64,000 nucleotides of DNA from the NCBI GenBank assembly GCA_001599295.1, contig BCGN01000003.1:1651148-1715147 (forward strand). Reading direction: 5' to 3'. Position numbers and translations under genes: made by a program. Shown here piece after piece: positions 35,403 through 47,196 of this stretch (within the stretch, counting starts at the first letter, position 1; every line of letters begins with the position of its first letter). The notes beneath the pieces were generated by a model. It was not told the origin of the DNA. It saw only the letters and a program-made list of their open reading frames with translations, and ran no database searches. The stretch is from Sporopachydermia quercuum (Eukaryota; Ascomycota; Sporopachydermiomycetes; Sporopachydermiales; Sporopachydermiaceae).

Positions 35403-38400
35403 CTAATATTGGAAACAATCTTTCAAAAATGCCTCTTCCTCAGCAATATGCATCTTCTTCGATCCAGCAGCAACAGAGGCACTGGGATCTCTTCCGACGT
35501 ATCTAACAGTCAATCCGCTATACTTGTCGGTCTTTTCCAACACCTTAGCTAATCTGGGTTCAGCATAGGCCCAGCCACCCATATTCATAGGCTCTTCTTG
35601 ACACCAGACAATCTCCTCCAAGTTAGGATAGCTGTTAATGGTATCCAGCAATGGCTGGTAAGGGAAAGGATGTAATTGCTCGATTCTCAAGTTGGCGCTA
35701 TCTGTGATACCGTGAGTCTCTCTGGCTTTATGCAAAGCAGTGAAAACCTGTCCAACACTCAAGACTAATCTCTTGGTGCCTTCCTTGTCGGCAATTGTCT
35801 TTCCATGCTCGGCATCTTCAATAATCCATTGGAAATGAGTGTCGCCAACGAATTCGCTCAAGGGAGATCTCGCCAATGGGTGTCTCAACAAGCTCTTGGA
35901 GAAGAAGCAAATCAAAGGCTTTCTGAACTGGCGATGGATCTGGCGACGCAATAAATGGAAGACATTAGAAGGTGTGGTAGGATAAGCCACCTGCATATTG
36001 CAATCCTGATGTTGACGGTCCAGTTTCTCGGGGGAGGGGAAATATCGGGGGTCCTCGTTGCATAATTGTAGGTACCTTTCTATTCTACCTGAAGAATGCT
36101 CGGGACCTTGTCCATCGTACCCGTGGGGCAAGGAGAGCACCAAGCCGGATCTCTGTGCCCACTTGGACTCGCCAGCAGCAATAAACTGGTCGATAATAAC
36201 CTGGGCGGTGTTGGCAAAATCACCAAACTGGGCTTCCCACATAACAAGAGCGTCCGGGGACGTCAACGAATATCCGTATTCAAAACCCATAATACCGTAC
36301 TCAGATAGGGAGGAGTTGGAGATCACGAAATCGGCCTGCTTCTCGCTCACGTGCTTCAATGGCGTGTAGGTTTTCTCGCTTTCCTGGTCGTGGAGAACAG
36401 CGTGACGCTGGGAAAAGGTACCTCTTTCAACGTCCTGTCCGGAGACTCGCACGTGGTAGCCTTCGTCAACTAGAGAGCCGAAGGCCAATGCTTCACCAGT
36501 GGCCCAGTCAATGCCTTTTCCCTCGTCAATAGCCTTCTTTCTGGCGTTCAAAATACGCTTCAGGTTTCTATGGACGTGGAAATCCTTGGGCCATGATGAT
36601 ACAACATCACCCAAGTGCTTGGCGGTGTCCTCAGTGATTCCCGTCGGCAAATGGGGGAGAACCTCGGTAGCCAGCTCCTTGGGGGTCTTAAATCCTTCCC
36701 AGGGTGATGCAAGCCATTCGGTGTTGGCAGGCTTATAGTCTTTGCTCTTCTTGTAGGAGTCTTCCAATAAGCCCCACACCCAGGCTTTATGCTCGTCAAT
36801 GTCAGCCTTGGTGAAGGAACCCTCTGAGATGAGTTTTTCAGTGTAGAGATCCACTGCAGGCTTCTTTTCAGCGATCTTCTTATACATCAGCGGCTGGGTG
36901 AAAGAAGGCTGATCGGTTTCGTTGTGGCCGTGTTTTCTGTAGCAGACAATGTCGATAATGACGTCGGAATGGAACGTGGCTCTCCATTCAGCAGCAAGAT
37001 TGCAGATGAAGATGACGGACTCCATGTCGTCGGCGTTGACGTGGAAAATAGGCGCGTCGATTGCCTTGGCCAGGTCGGAAGGATAAGGCGTGGATCGCGA
37101 GAATTTGGGATCCGTGGTGAAACCAATCTGGTTGTTGACGATGATATGGATAGTGCCGCCGGTGGAATAGGCAGGCAGAGCAGTCAAACCCATAGTTTCG
37201 TACACGACACCTTGGGCAGCGAAGGCAGCATCACCATGGAGCAGAACAGCCATGGCTTTGTTGAAGGTGCCCACGTCGTGACGGTAGTGTTGGGAGGCTC
37301 TGGTCTTGCCTAACACGACAGGGTCTTCGGCTTCTAAATGGGAAGGGTTTGCGACCAGTGAAAGCTCGACGATTTTTCCTGAAGGTGTAGGACGTCTGTA
37401 GTTCATACCCAAATGGTATTTCACGTCGCCAGACCCTTCATCGAAATCCGTGGAGCCTGTGAACTCGGAGAGGATGGACTCGTTGGGTTTTCGGACAACG
37501 TTGGACAACATGTTCAGTCTGCCACGGTGAGGCATGCCAATGACGATGTCCTCAATACCATTGGCAACAGAAGAATCGATAATGGCCTTCATGCCGGGAA
37601 TCATGGACTCCGCACCTTCAAGGCCAAAACGCTTGTCGTTGGGGAACTTCGTGGACAGGAAGGACTCGAAGGAAGACGCCCAGATCAATCTGTCCAGAAT
37701 ACCCCTTTTCTCGTCGACAGAGTACTTGAAAGGAGTGGGGATTTCCACGCGTTCTCTAATCCAGTCGCATTTTTCGCGGGAAGGAATGTGGATATATTCA
37801 ATGCCGTAGCTGCCGCAGTAGATGTTCTCGCATGACTTGATGATTTCCCTCAAGGTCATTTCCTTCCTGCCGTCGGTAGCAAATCTGGGGAGAATGCCCG
37901 GTCCCAGGGTGATGGATTTGTCCAAATCAGCCTCGGTGAAACCGTAATGCTCGATAGTGAGCTCCTTGGGGATTGGTTTCGATTTGTCATAGCCAAAAGA
38001 CATTCCCAAGGGGTCTATTTTGGCCTTTTGGTGGCCTCTGACCTGGTAAGCCCGGACGAGGAGTTGGACCTTCAAATGGGTGATCACGTCTTCGGAAGCA
38101 ACTCCAGAGGCGACTCCTTGGCCGGGAAAGATAGATGGCACGCCCCCTGACGGAGTAGGCACGATAGTGGGAGGAGCAATGAAAGCTTGCGACGGGGGAA
38201 CAGAGGACTCCATGTTAGAAAAGTAGGCGTTCCAGGAAACGTGCACTGAGCTGGGGTCTTTTCTCCAGGCAGCGTACATTTCATCGATGTAGTTAGCGTT
38301 GTTTGTTTGAAGGAAGACATCGCTGCTGCTCTGTTTATTCTAGTTAGTAGGTGTTGTATAGTAATAACAGGGCATTCAAAGGTACTTACTGAAGCTAGAG

Positions 38401-38491
38401 GTCTGGTGAAGACCTTTAAACAGACACTGACACGACTAGAAACAAATCTAGATTTGGAGAGATTAGGGACACGTTTTAAAGCGCTCAGCAT
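35403..38491 (-). CDS. KGD1: 2-oxoglutarate dehydrogenase E1, mitochondrial, spliced
   Basis: The thiamine-diphosphate E1 subunit of the 2-oxoglutarate dehydrogenase complex (TCA cycle, mitochondrial matrix). Exon 1 (38390-38491) encodes the basic 34-residue presequence [16 protein letters not shown] onward; donor GTAAGT; a short 59-nt intron with CTACTAACTAG and ending CAG; exon 2 (35403-38330) begins [19 protein letters not shown]. The product is 1009 residues, against 1014 in S. cerevisiae. [14 protein letters not shown] is the family N-terminal motif; the ThDP/Mg region [10 protein letters not shown] lies near residue 400, followed by [25 protein letters not shown] lies in the C-terminal half. 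Codon choice is more GC-rich and biased than in neighbouring genes, fitting high expression. CCAAT boxes lie about 600 bases upstream. Confidence 0.97.
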
Positions 38492-39054
38492 TGTGAAGAT
38501 GTGTGCGTAAATATATTAAAAAAGGTGATTAGTAGATGTTTGTATTGAGACCTGTTTCTACTCTGTTGCCCATCTAGGAAACTGAGTGATCAGCAGTATG
38601 GGAGTATTTGATGTTTTGGTCTTGAGACAAAGGCAATTGCAATGACAAAGACAATGCAACAGAACAATGAAAAGGTGAACACAGCTGGAGATCAACAAGC
38701 GTTCATTCAGTTGTTCAGCACGGAATCAAATATCAATCAGTGACTGGTGCTTTGGTCGAAGTATGATGATGCTATCTCGATTGTGGTTATAGCGAGACTT
38801 CAGTAACAGACGATTGAATGCAGCGAATAGAATCAATCAATCAATCAACTGGGACATTTGATGAGTTTGATATGTTTGATTTGCTGATATATAAACAGTT
38901 CAAATTATGAAATATGCAGTAAGGACAGTTATTTATTGTTTTTCATCCAATTATCTGTTCTCCCAAAGGATGGACTTACAATTCTTTTATAAACAAAGTT
39001 GGAGGGTGCTGTCCCGAGAGAGATATGATGGGGTCTGCTGTGTACGGATATATT

Positions 39055-39199
39055 GGGGGTCTATGGGTTGGGGTTGGCCTTGATATTGGATGAATATGGA
39101 CTGGACTGGGACTGGACTGGGACTAGGTGGGAGAGGGGGTGATTGGACTGAGATTGGACTGGGACTTTATGGGACACTGAGAGGACACTGAGAGGACAC
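39055..39199 (+). repeat. G-rich minisatellite with reverse CCAAT boxes
   Basis: Degenerate units of GGACTGGGACT and GGACACTGAGA follow a G-run segment (GGGGG, GGG, GGGG, GG at 39055-39076). ATTGG, which reads CCAAT on the KGD1 strand, occurs at 39085, 39142 and 39153. CCAAT is the Hap2/3/4/5 site, and KGD1 is Hap-controlled in S. cerevisiae. The strand skew is strong: G on plus, C on minus. Confidence 0.6.
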
Positions 39200-40011
39200 A
39201 TGGGGTCTGGAAAACGGTTAGAATGTCTGGGGAAAATGTGTGGGAGGGAAGGATGCCAGGATAGATAGATGGACGGGCAAGAAAACAGCTTGGTTTGGCG
39301 GATATTATTATTGATAAAAGTAAGTATCTAGAATGTATGGTAAGAAGTTGTTATGGATATTTTGTTTATTAATTAGAATGGTAGAATGAGTATTTGTATA
39401 TGTTTACAGTGTTTACCGAGTAATGAATGGCACTCAGCAAGGAGGAACAATGGCTATTCTAATGGAGAAAAACGGATAGAGATCCAGAGTTGAAGAAACC
39501 TTCTTTCTTTCTAACTATTATAATAGCTTTCTTAACGGCAATCGACGAATCGAAAGGGATTCTTTGAAATGAAAAATAGAATTAAATAAATAATAGCTGG
39601 CTAGAAGTTATTCAAATAGTGAACGGTAGGTAGGTTGTAAGTGGTCTGTCAGTTGACATCTCGTCTACCTTTACGTTTGTTCAGTCACTTTCTGGCTAAA
39701 GTATGCGATCGATGATCTTGAACATCGTCATCAACTTGCGGAGACGTTTAGATACTCAATCCGCCCCTTTTACTCTACGAAGCAGTATGAAAGTGTGAAA
39801 TGAGACCGCGAATATCAAAATGAGTCGGATATCTGACACTCATTGAATAAATTTTCACTATTGACATGTCTCAAGTTCCGTACACTTTGAATTGCAAATA
39901 TATAAATATATAACTTGTCCGGTTTAAAGAGATACCAGGGCTCCAAAATTGGGGTTGGCTGTCATAAAAGCCTCATCTGTCACGAGGGTCTGAATGCCTT
40001 CAATTCGGGTT

Positions 40012-40027
40012 CTACGGTTAACCGTAG
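40012..40027. repeat. Perfect 16-bp palindrome
   Basis: CTACGGTTAACCGTAG equals its own reverse complement. It could be a site for a dimeric DNA-binding protein; nothing else identifies it. Confidence 0.7.
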
Positions 40028-41964
40028 TGTGAGAAATAAAAAAAGGTAAGCTGCAAACCGGACACTGATAACTTTGTACTTAATGTAAAATACTGCAAGA
40101 ATCAATATGTGATCACGTGGCTCTGAACCAATAGGGGTGTAAAGGAAAGAGAACCCCAGAATACGCAATTTTGGGGAAGTTGGATGGATGATGGACGATG
40201 ATGAAGTTCGAGGTTAAGCAGTATGGGATCCTAATGGAAGACTGATCTAGATGCAAAAAAAAGAAAGAATAAATTGGTGATGAAAAAATAGAAGCATTGA
40301 GGAAATAATGGTAGATAATGAAAGTATACTAATTTCCGGTATGTACATAGTAAGATAGATCCATTACTTCATCCTATTATTTCATCTAACACACCTTATA
40401 GACAATGACACCAATATAGTTCAACAATGATCATCTCAACAACATTATTGGCTCCAATATTAAGATCCTATTATACTTTATGATAATAAATCTCGTTTCA
40501 TTATATATATCACCTTGCTTCCATTACCTATATTATGCATAGTGCTGCATCGGTATACATAAGGTAATATAAAAGCCGAGAACCGGGATAAAAGATTTAA
40601 GCTGGGTAATAAATCCTTCCCCATTGGTCATGGAAGTTTCACTTTTGCAGCCTTTTCACCTATCCAGTTGAACGTTTCATCTCTATTCTTTGGATTTCAG
40701 GGTAAAGAATGAGTGCTGCTGATTCACTCAATTTTTGTTTCTTTTCTGTTTTGTCTGACCGTTGAGATGCTGAGGTATTTAACTGAAACGTATATACGTA
40801 CAATGAACGATCGGGATGAAGTTTGTTGAGAGGTTTGATAGATGTATTTTTGAATATGTAATCGATTAAGAGTGCACTTCAAATGTGGGGAACGGAAACT
40901 AATTTATTAAATGAATGTTGTTTATTGGTTAGTCAGTTACTCATTATCTGAACGCAAAGTGCATTGATTGACCATCTTCACAGTAGTGAGTGGATGAATG
41001 GAAGAAAGAGAAAGATAACTGTAATATACGAGAGAAACCGTTTCTTTTAGTTCATAGTTGGGATATTGCTACTGATTACTGCTAGATAACTAGCACATCA
41101 GTTCCAGGTTATATGACTCGAGGATGTATCAGAAAGGAAACGAGGCCATCCGTAAAACAGGCATGCAGTAGTTATATCTAGTATTTACCTAAAACAACCG
41201 TGATTAATTGATTTGTTTCACGTTGAATTTTCTTCAGCAGAAGGCAAGAAAAGTGCTCCTGACGATAATGAGACTTGGTCGAGCCTATGTCAAAATAAAA
41301 GCATTCATTTCTCTCTCCACAACTTTCTTCCTTCCTCACCGGTAACCCAAAATCAAAAACGTTCGATTTCTTATCTTCTTCCCTTTTCTTCCTTGTTAGT
41401 GCTTTCTGATTTCATTTTCTCACTCAGTTTCATCTATTTTCTCCTTTATCAAGAAATCTGTCTCAATTTCTCAATCTAATCATTCCAGCTGCTGAACCAT
41501 CCAACATGGTGGTGATTCTTATGATGATGTGTCAGAGAGCAAGAGACAAGAAAAGGCTCAATAAGACTATCAGCCACTATATTTATTTTTCATCTTTTGT
41601 TCTATTCTTTCATTGTCGTTCATAGAGAATGAGTAAGTTGAGAAGTTCGAGTGAAATTTTCACTCAAATAACTGGAAAAAAGGAAGAATGAAGAAAATTC
41701 TCATAAACAGTAATGAAAATGAGCCATGTTATTGAACAAGAAATCCTCTTATCATCAAAATAATTGATATCATATTGTCGCATACTATTATACTATATTA
41801 TACACGTGACATATCATAACCACACAACAGAAGAATATAAACAGTTCGATATCATTATATCATTATCAATAAAATGTAAAACTTTTATATACAACAACTT
41901 ACAATGAAAACTAGTTCGAAAGCCCATTATCCAATCACTCTTCAACTAAAAATACACTTAAATA

Positions 41965-42744
41965 TTACAATTGCTTCAACTCCATCTTCAACTCGTCGAT
42001 TTGGTTCTTCTTGAAAGAAACATTTAATTTCTCTTTACGAAGTTTACCTTTCAGTTCATCATATAATCCTTTCAAATGATTCAGCTCAGCGTTTCCTTGT
42101 AAAATCACGCTTTCGCGATTTCTTCTTAGGAAATCAACTTCTCTCTGAACAATATGATCTTCAACTTCTTTCCTTTTCCCTCTTTCTTGACTCTCGATGG
42201 TTAATAATGTATTTTGAAGTTTATAATGAGAAATGATTGTTCTTGATTTCTTTAATGCTGTCATTAGAAGATCTATTACTTCATCTGCTTCCAATAGTTT
42301 ACTTTTCAGCCAATCAACACTGACGTCCGTCCTATTAATTTCTTCTTTCGTTGGATGTGAATATTTGCTTTCGGCTTTGTTTAGTAATTCAAACAGCTCT
42401 TCAACGCCTGCTTCTGGTTGAGGAGGGGATATCCCGTTTTTGCTTGTAGAGTTTATGGTATGACTTCCATCTGTTGAAGGTGTTGGGAATAAGCTTGGTA
42501 TTGTTGTTGGGGTTTTAGCTATTGCATCTTGGGGTGTAGTTAATGTGATGCTTTGTTTGATTGGTGCTTTGAATTTGATGATAGGTTTCCCGGGTATCGT
42601 GGTATCGTTTCTTTCCTTCTCCAGTTTAGGCTTCTTCCTTTCATTAGTTGACTCGTTCTGAGCCTCACTATCTCCCTCCGCGTCAGACTTTCTTTTCACT
42701 GCTGTTTTGCCACTATAGGCAAACGGCGATCCCAAATCTGACAT
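41965..42744 (-). CDS. Coiled-coil protein with basic N terminus, unknown
   Basis: 259 residues, uninterrupted. The first 75 residues are charged and nuclear-localisation-like (AVKRKSDAEGDS, NERKKPKLEKERN), then comes a Pro/Thr/Ser linker. From about residue 115 to the end the protein is a long helix rich in Lys, Glu and Leu (DVSVDWLKSKLLEADEVIDL, ALKKSRTIISHYKLQNTLL, QREVDFLRR). The layout resembles Mum2/WTAP-like or kinetochore coiled-coil proteins, but I cannot assign it to a family. The composition and Leu-periodic helix support a real gene. Confidence 0.75.
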   Translation of the reverse strand: MSDLGSPFAYSGKTAVKRKSDAEGDSEAQNESTNERKKPKLEKERNDTTIPGKPIIKFKAPIKQSITLTTPQDAIAKTPTTIPSLFPTPSTDGSHTINSTSKNGISPPQPEAGVEELFELLNKAESKYSHPTKEEINRTDVSVDWLKSKLLEADEVIDLLMTALKKSRTIISHYKLQNTLLTIESQERGKRKEVEDHIVQREVDFLRRNRESVILQGNAELNHLKGLYDELKGKLRKEKLNVSFKKNQIDELKMELKQL

Positions 42745-45194
42745 CTTCGCCTAAGCAACACTTCGACCAGCTGCAACTATGATGATACTTATAGACAAGA
42801 CAAATCAGTTGATGCTGTCTATTTCTTCAATATTATCTTATCTTCCTCAGTATATGGTTGACCCGGTTCTACTGTTACCATAAATAGAATTGCAATATGT
42901 TGATTCACTTTTTAAGTAAACGTATCCCTGTCGCAACAGCCGACTGATTGGTTATTGACTTCTCTGTTCGATAACAATAATATACCAAAAAAAAAACCAA
43001 AAATAACATGAAAACAAACATATGCACGCTTGATCACTTCACACTTCCAGTCGACACGATGTACCCTCACGTTTAGCTCATACTTTACTTCTCGAAAACA
43101 ACTCTTTTCTTGTGAGTACTGGGTTAACTTCTACAATGAATAGATAGTATCAATAGCACCTCGTTGGTTTGATGGAGTAGTAGGTAAGATGTAAAGATAT
43201 AACGGATGGAGACCACCAAGTATATACTTGGGTATTTTGGCCTGTGACAATAAATTTTTAGAGTTTATGTTGGTGTAGTAACTGTGACAGTAGGAATGAC
43301 AAAGGAAACCAACAATTGTCGGTCTTCCCATACAAAAGGGTCTTTAGGTTTGAGGTACTGTCACTAAACCAATAAAATAAAGTTGATCGGCATGAGCTAT
43401 ATACTAATTGAGTTTAGAATATATGAAACTCAACTTTTAAACAAACTTAATTAAGGTTCATAATGGCTTCTATTTTAGAAGTAAGTGTGCACTCTTATGC
43501 AGAGGTTTGCAGTAACTATGCATAATGGTATACATCCAAGGTTGTAGAAACAGTTTGTTCCCCTAGTTGTTCCCCTTGTCTAGTCATTACCTCCCATCCT
43601 TCCAATCATTACATCGTATCGATCAAGCGAGTATGAGATACAAGCAAATAAAAATGAGCATTGTTTTTATTAATTTGTCTATTGTGTAATGAATTGGAAT
43701 TATTAGCTATCTAGTACTATAGTTGGCTCTGATATATCTGATTAGAACCTCATGCTCAAAATTATGTAGTGCCTTGCATCCTGCATTACTATATATCACT
43801 GATACTGGCTTGGTTGTATTTGGAGGAACACTTATAATCTACTAACTTAGAAGCGACGTCAAAACATGGTATATTAAAAATAATAATTAACGGTTATACT
43901 GCAAATCCATTCATTACTCATGTATTATTTGCCTTTTACATCCTCATTGTGCCTGCTTTGAGGTAACTGCATATTTTTAGTGAACCTACCGTAATTCTGC
44001 TACTCCAAGGTCCAGGCAGGCAGGGAAGCCAAAAGGGGAGAGAGGATCAATAATTACAAATGTAAGATGCGCAGCAAAAACCTGACAAGCAAATGAGACG
44101 ATCGACCTCATCATTCAAATTATAACTACCCTCATTAGGTTTCCTTCTGTCTCTAATGAATCGTAAGAAAGGTTGTCGATCGCATAGGTAGGAAAGAATA
44201 GGAAGAGTTGCGTTTATGTAAGCTGAGATTCACTTTAACGAAGTACAAGTCGAATCACTGTCAAAAATTATCTCTCGATAAAAAGGACATTAATGTAGCT
44301 CCGAGGTTAGTAAACAGTATGGGTAAGCTGGGCCCATAGTTCTGACCATAAGATGGATCTGCTGTATAGTTGTGGATAATAAGAGGTAAAGATATTCTTT
44401 ACGGAAACAATCGACGGATGTCGTTGATTAATATATTCGTACTCTTTGAATACAATAGGAGTTATGCAAGGCGAGTTCTTCTTTGTATTTTATGATTTGG
44501 TCATTATCGTTTAGTATTCATTGAAAACATCTACTTTAAACTTTGCACTGTTTTTCTCTTTCCTTTTCTTTCCCTCTTCTTCCATTTTCTTTGGTCTACT
44601 GCATATTTTAGGGTTCATCAATGATNGATACTTCCCTTATGCTTATCCGTTGAGGAAATAAACACTTTGTTTCCCTATAAAGGTAATTGAGACAAGAAAA
44701 GAAAATGGCTTGATGTCAGATTGGACGAAACCATAAAGATATAAAATACACTTTTAGGTCCACTTTGCACTGTATTTCCCAACTATTACCCAACTTCTAT
44801 CTCCCGTGAGTCGATAATTATATGATTATCATTAATAAAAGCAATACAATAATCGTTAATCATGTGCACACCTTCACTCAAGTCAAGCCATTGAATTGCC
44901 TATCATCAGCAAAGCAAACCTAAATCCTTAGAATATATTTGATGATGTAATCATTTAAATTTACCTTTACTTCGCGTCTCATTATACCAGATATATGCGT
45001 ACATTATGGCATCGTGTAGTTTCCAGAACACTCTATCCAAACATGAACGGACGTTCAGAAAAGGAAAACTGAAAAAACCGAACGACGAGTAAAGATATAT
45101 CACAGTAGCTGAGGGCAGAAAGATGATGATGCTATTCGGAAAAAGCCCTAGTGAATATATTCAACAATAAAGGAAAGTATAAAACAATATCAAG
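42745..45194. other. 2.4-kb interval upstream of P1
   Basis: Holds a possible tiny spliced gene (43463-43877, listed) and, just before it, an 8-bp hairpin (TTGAGTTT at 43408 pairing with AAACTCAA at 43426). An N is at 44626. The ORF at 43131-43331 is not convincing. Confidence 0.45.
43463..43877 (+). CDS. Candidate tiny spliced gene
   Basis: ATGGCTTCTATTTTAGAA is followed by a perfect GTAAGT donor (43481). A consensus TACTAAC with TTAG follows at 43840-43850, after which AAGCGACGTCAAAACATG continues in frame to a stop at 43877. Joined, this is a 14-residue peptide, MASILEKRRQNMVY. The signals match those of the real introns nearby, though four bases between branch point and AG is very short. 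It may be the start of a longer gene with exons I cannot place, a spliced non-coding RNA, or chance. Confidence 0.22.
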
Positions 45195-45608
45195 ATGTCT
45201 TCCGAAGCTGCTATTTCTTACGCTGCCCTCATCCTTGCCGATTCCGGCATTGAAATCACCTCTGACAAGCTTTTGACTTTGACCAAGGCTGCTGGTGCCT
45301 CTGTTGATGCTGTAAGTATATGAATGGTTTACAATTTGAAACAATTCCGTTTGCTGATTTTGAGATAAGAAATGGGAGATACTAATAAGAATAATTAGAT
45401 CTGGGCTGATGTTTTCTCTAAGGCCTTGGAAGGTAAGGACCTTAAGGAAATCCTTTCCAGTTTCTCTGCTGCTCCTGCTGCTGGTGCCGCCGTTGGTGGT
45501 GCTTCTGCTGCCGCTGGTGGTGCTGCTGAAGAAGCCGCCGCTGAAGAAGAAGCTGCTGAAGAAGCTGAAGAATCTGACGACGATATGGGATTCGGTTTGT
45601 TCGACTAA
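45195..45608 (+). CDS. RPP1: 60S acidic ribosomal protein P1, spliced
   Basis: P1 is a stalk protein of the large ribosomal subunit that pairs with P2 on P0 and recruits elongation factors. Exon 1 (45195-45311) encodes 39 residues from [18 protein letters not shown]; donor GTAAGT; an 87-nt intron with TACTAAT; exon 2 (45399-45608) begins [19 protein letters not shown]. The protein has 108 residues, with an Ala/Gly hinge and the universal acidic tail [22 protein letters not shown] identifies P1 rather than P2. Whether it matches RPP1A or RPP1B cannot be said. It converges on MAM33 across 216 bases. Confidence 0.96.
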
Positions 45609-45824
45609 ACGATATATTTCGAAGAAGTTCAACATCACATGTTATCTATTAGTTCAACTTAGAATAAAAATTATAATATATGAAATGAGATTATTGTAAT
45701 TATGTGTCGTGATAAAATGAAATTTAGCTCCTGTTCAAATTATGTAAAATAAAAAATCTATATACGGGGGATAGAACGTAAAAGCAATAAATCGAATCCC
45801 CAAGTTAACATTAAATGAACAGTC

Positions 45825-46568
45825 TTATGAGAAGAACTTGTCCAAGTTCTTCAACCAGTTGACATATTCACTGTTTTCTCTAGCATCAGAATAAGCATAG
45901 ATGAATTCTAATAAGTTTTCATCAATGCCTTCTTCTGCGAGCCAGCTTTCGAAACTAGTTTGCAAGGTTTCATCTAAATCATCGAATCTAGGACCTGCGT
46001 AAACCAATCTTCTCTTGTATTCAGCATCCCCAGTTTCTTCCAAAGCGAGTTTAGCATCATCATAATGCATAACAGAAGAGATATGAACACCCTCCCCGCC
46101 AGGATGCATCAAAAGTTCAACTGCAATAGCAGAGTTGTCTGATTTTTTAGAGATGATTACATTCAAAGGAACGAGATCTCCACCAATGATTTCATCATCC
46201 AAGTCTTCGTTGACTTCTTCAACTTCAGGAGCTTGGCAGTTCACGACTTCTGCAAAGTCAAAGAAAATTCTGACAGTTTTGTCGTCAGTAGTCTTGACAA
46301 GTTGACCTAAAGTGTACTTTTCGGTTTCAACAACCTGGAAGTCGGATTTGGAAAGGAATTCACCAATTAAAGGATCAGGAGTGTATGGTTCAATGACAGT
46401 TTCGTGGTTGATTTCTTGGCTAATAGCACCCTTCAGAGCATCTTCGTTGAACCTAGGGGTGTAAGTCATAAAGGTTCTAGCACCATTAAAAGCGGTTCTA
46501 GACGTGATTTGTCTAGTCAATCCAGACTTTGCAACTTGCAAAAAGCTTCTTGTAATTCTGGCAGACAT
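45825..46568 (-). CDS. MAM33: Mitochondrial acidic matrix protein, p32 family
   Basis: A 247-residue p32/gC1qR-family protein of the mitochondrial matrix, needed for mitochondrial translation and respiratory growth in yeast. The start at 46568 (MSARITRSFLQVAKSG) gives a good presequence; the frame extends 13 residues further upstream without family support. The mature part is acidic and has the family features: ETEKYTLGQLVKTTDDKTVR, ELLMHPGGEGVHISSV and a C-terminal helix ending EYVNWLKNLDKFFS. Length agrees with Mam33 (266 in S. cerevisiae). Confidence 0.94.
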   Translation of the reverse strand: MSARITRSFLQVAKSGLTRQITSRTAFNGARTFMTYTPRFNEDALKGAISQEINHETVIEPYTPDPLIGEFLSKSDFQVVETEKYTLGQLVKTTDDKTVRIFFDFAEVVNCQAPEVEEVNEDLDDEIIGGDLVPLNVIISKKSDNSAIAVELLMHPGGEGVHISSVMHYDDAKLALEETGDAEYKRRLVYAGPRFDDLDETLQTSFESWLAEEGIDENLLEFIYAYSDARENSEYVNWLKNLDKFFS

Positions 46569-47196
46569 CGTGTTAATTGAAAGGGTGAATAAAGACAAAT
46601 CTATCAATTATACAGTTACTTGATTATCCGATAAACTTCCTTCAATCGGCTGTATTTTCACAAAATGTTTTAATTCATAGTTCGTGTTATGCGCAAGTAC
46701 TTAGATATAAAAGAAACAAGAGATGAGATTCATTGGTGTGAATTATGGAAGATTGAGGAAATGAAATTTGCCATACAATTTAAATTTTCAATTCTACTTC
46801 GTTGTTATTGTTTCCTAGTGGATAATATGATGAGGTGATATTTTAATGTACTACGTGGGGGTAATGGAAAGATCTTATTGGAGGGATATCTCATGTTAGT
46901 TCGGATATTTTCAATTAGTGAGAGAGAGCTGAAGCAAAAAATAGAGTGTTAAGATGGTGTTTCCTGGTAAGTTGATTGATGATTGTTTTATATTATAATT
47001 GCAATACGTTCGAGGATAAGAAATTAGTGAAGTAGAAGTAGAAATATGAATGCTTGATTGAACCACTACAACTGAACTCGTTTAAGCCTACAACTTTGAA
47101 ACATGTTCGAATTGATTATATTAAACGAGCAACAATATATGCAATCATAACCGCTTGACAAAAATTATCAATAACACTCTTATCCAATATCCCTAC
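46569..47196. other. Intergenic between B cyclin and MAM33
   Basis: Both genes lie on the minus strand, so this is the 3' end of the cyclin gene plus the MAM33 promoter. Nothing else recognised. Confidence 0.5.

Larger units (their letters stand above)
38492..41964. other. 3.5-kb interval upstream of KGD1
   Basis: No gene recognised. It contains a G-rich minisatellite with CCAAT boxes (39055-39199), a perfect 16-bp palindrome (40012-40027) and CACGTG sites at 40114 and 41813. The ORFs at 39980-40168 and 41213-41479 are not protein-like. Confidence 0.45.

Noticed and set aside
36058-38150. Many open frames antisense or out of frame to KGD1 (for example 37413-37835, 36924-37313)
   Set aside because: They are shadows of a long GC-biased gene; none has a family match and all overlap the conserved KGD1 reading.
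43925-43950. GCCTTTTAC resembling U5 snRNA loop 1
   Set aside because: The flanking bases do not form the required stem and no Sm site follows.
45132-45638. 168-codon minus-strand ORF across the P1 gene
   Set aside because: It is antisense to P1 and mirrors its Ala/Glu-rich codons; the spliced P1 explains the sequence.
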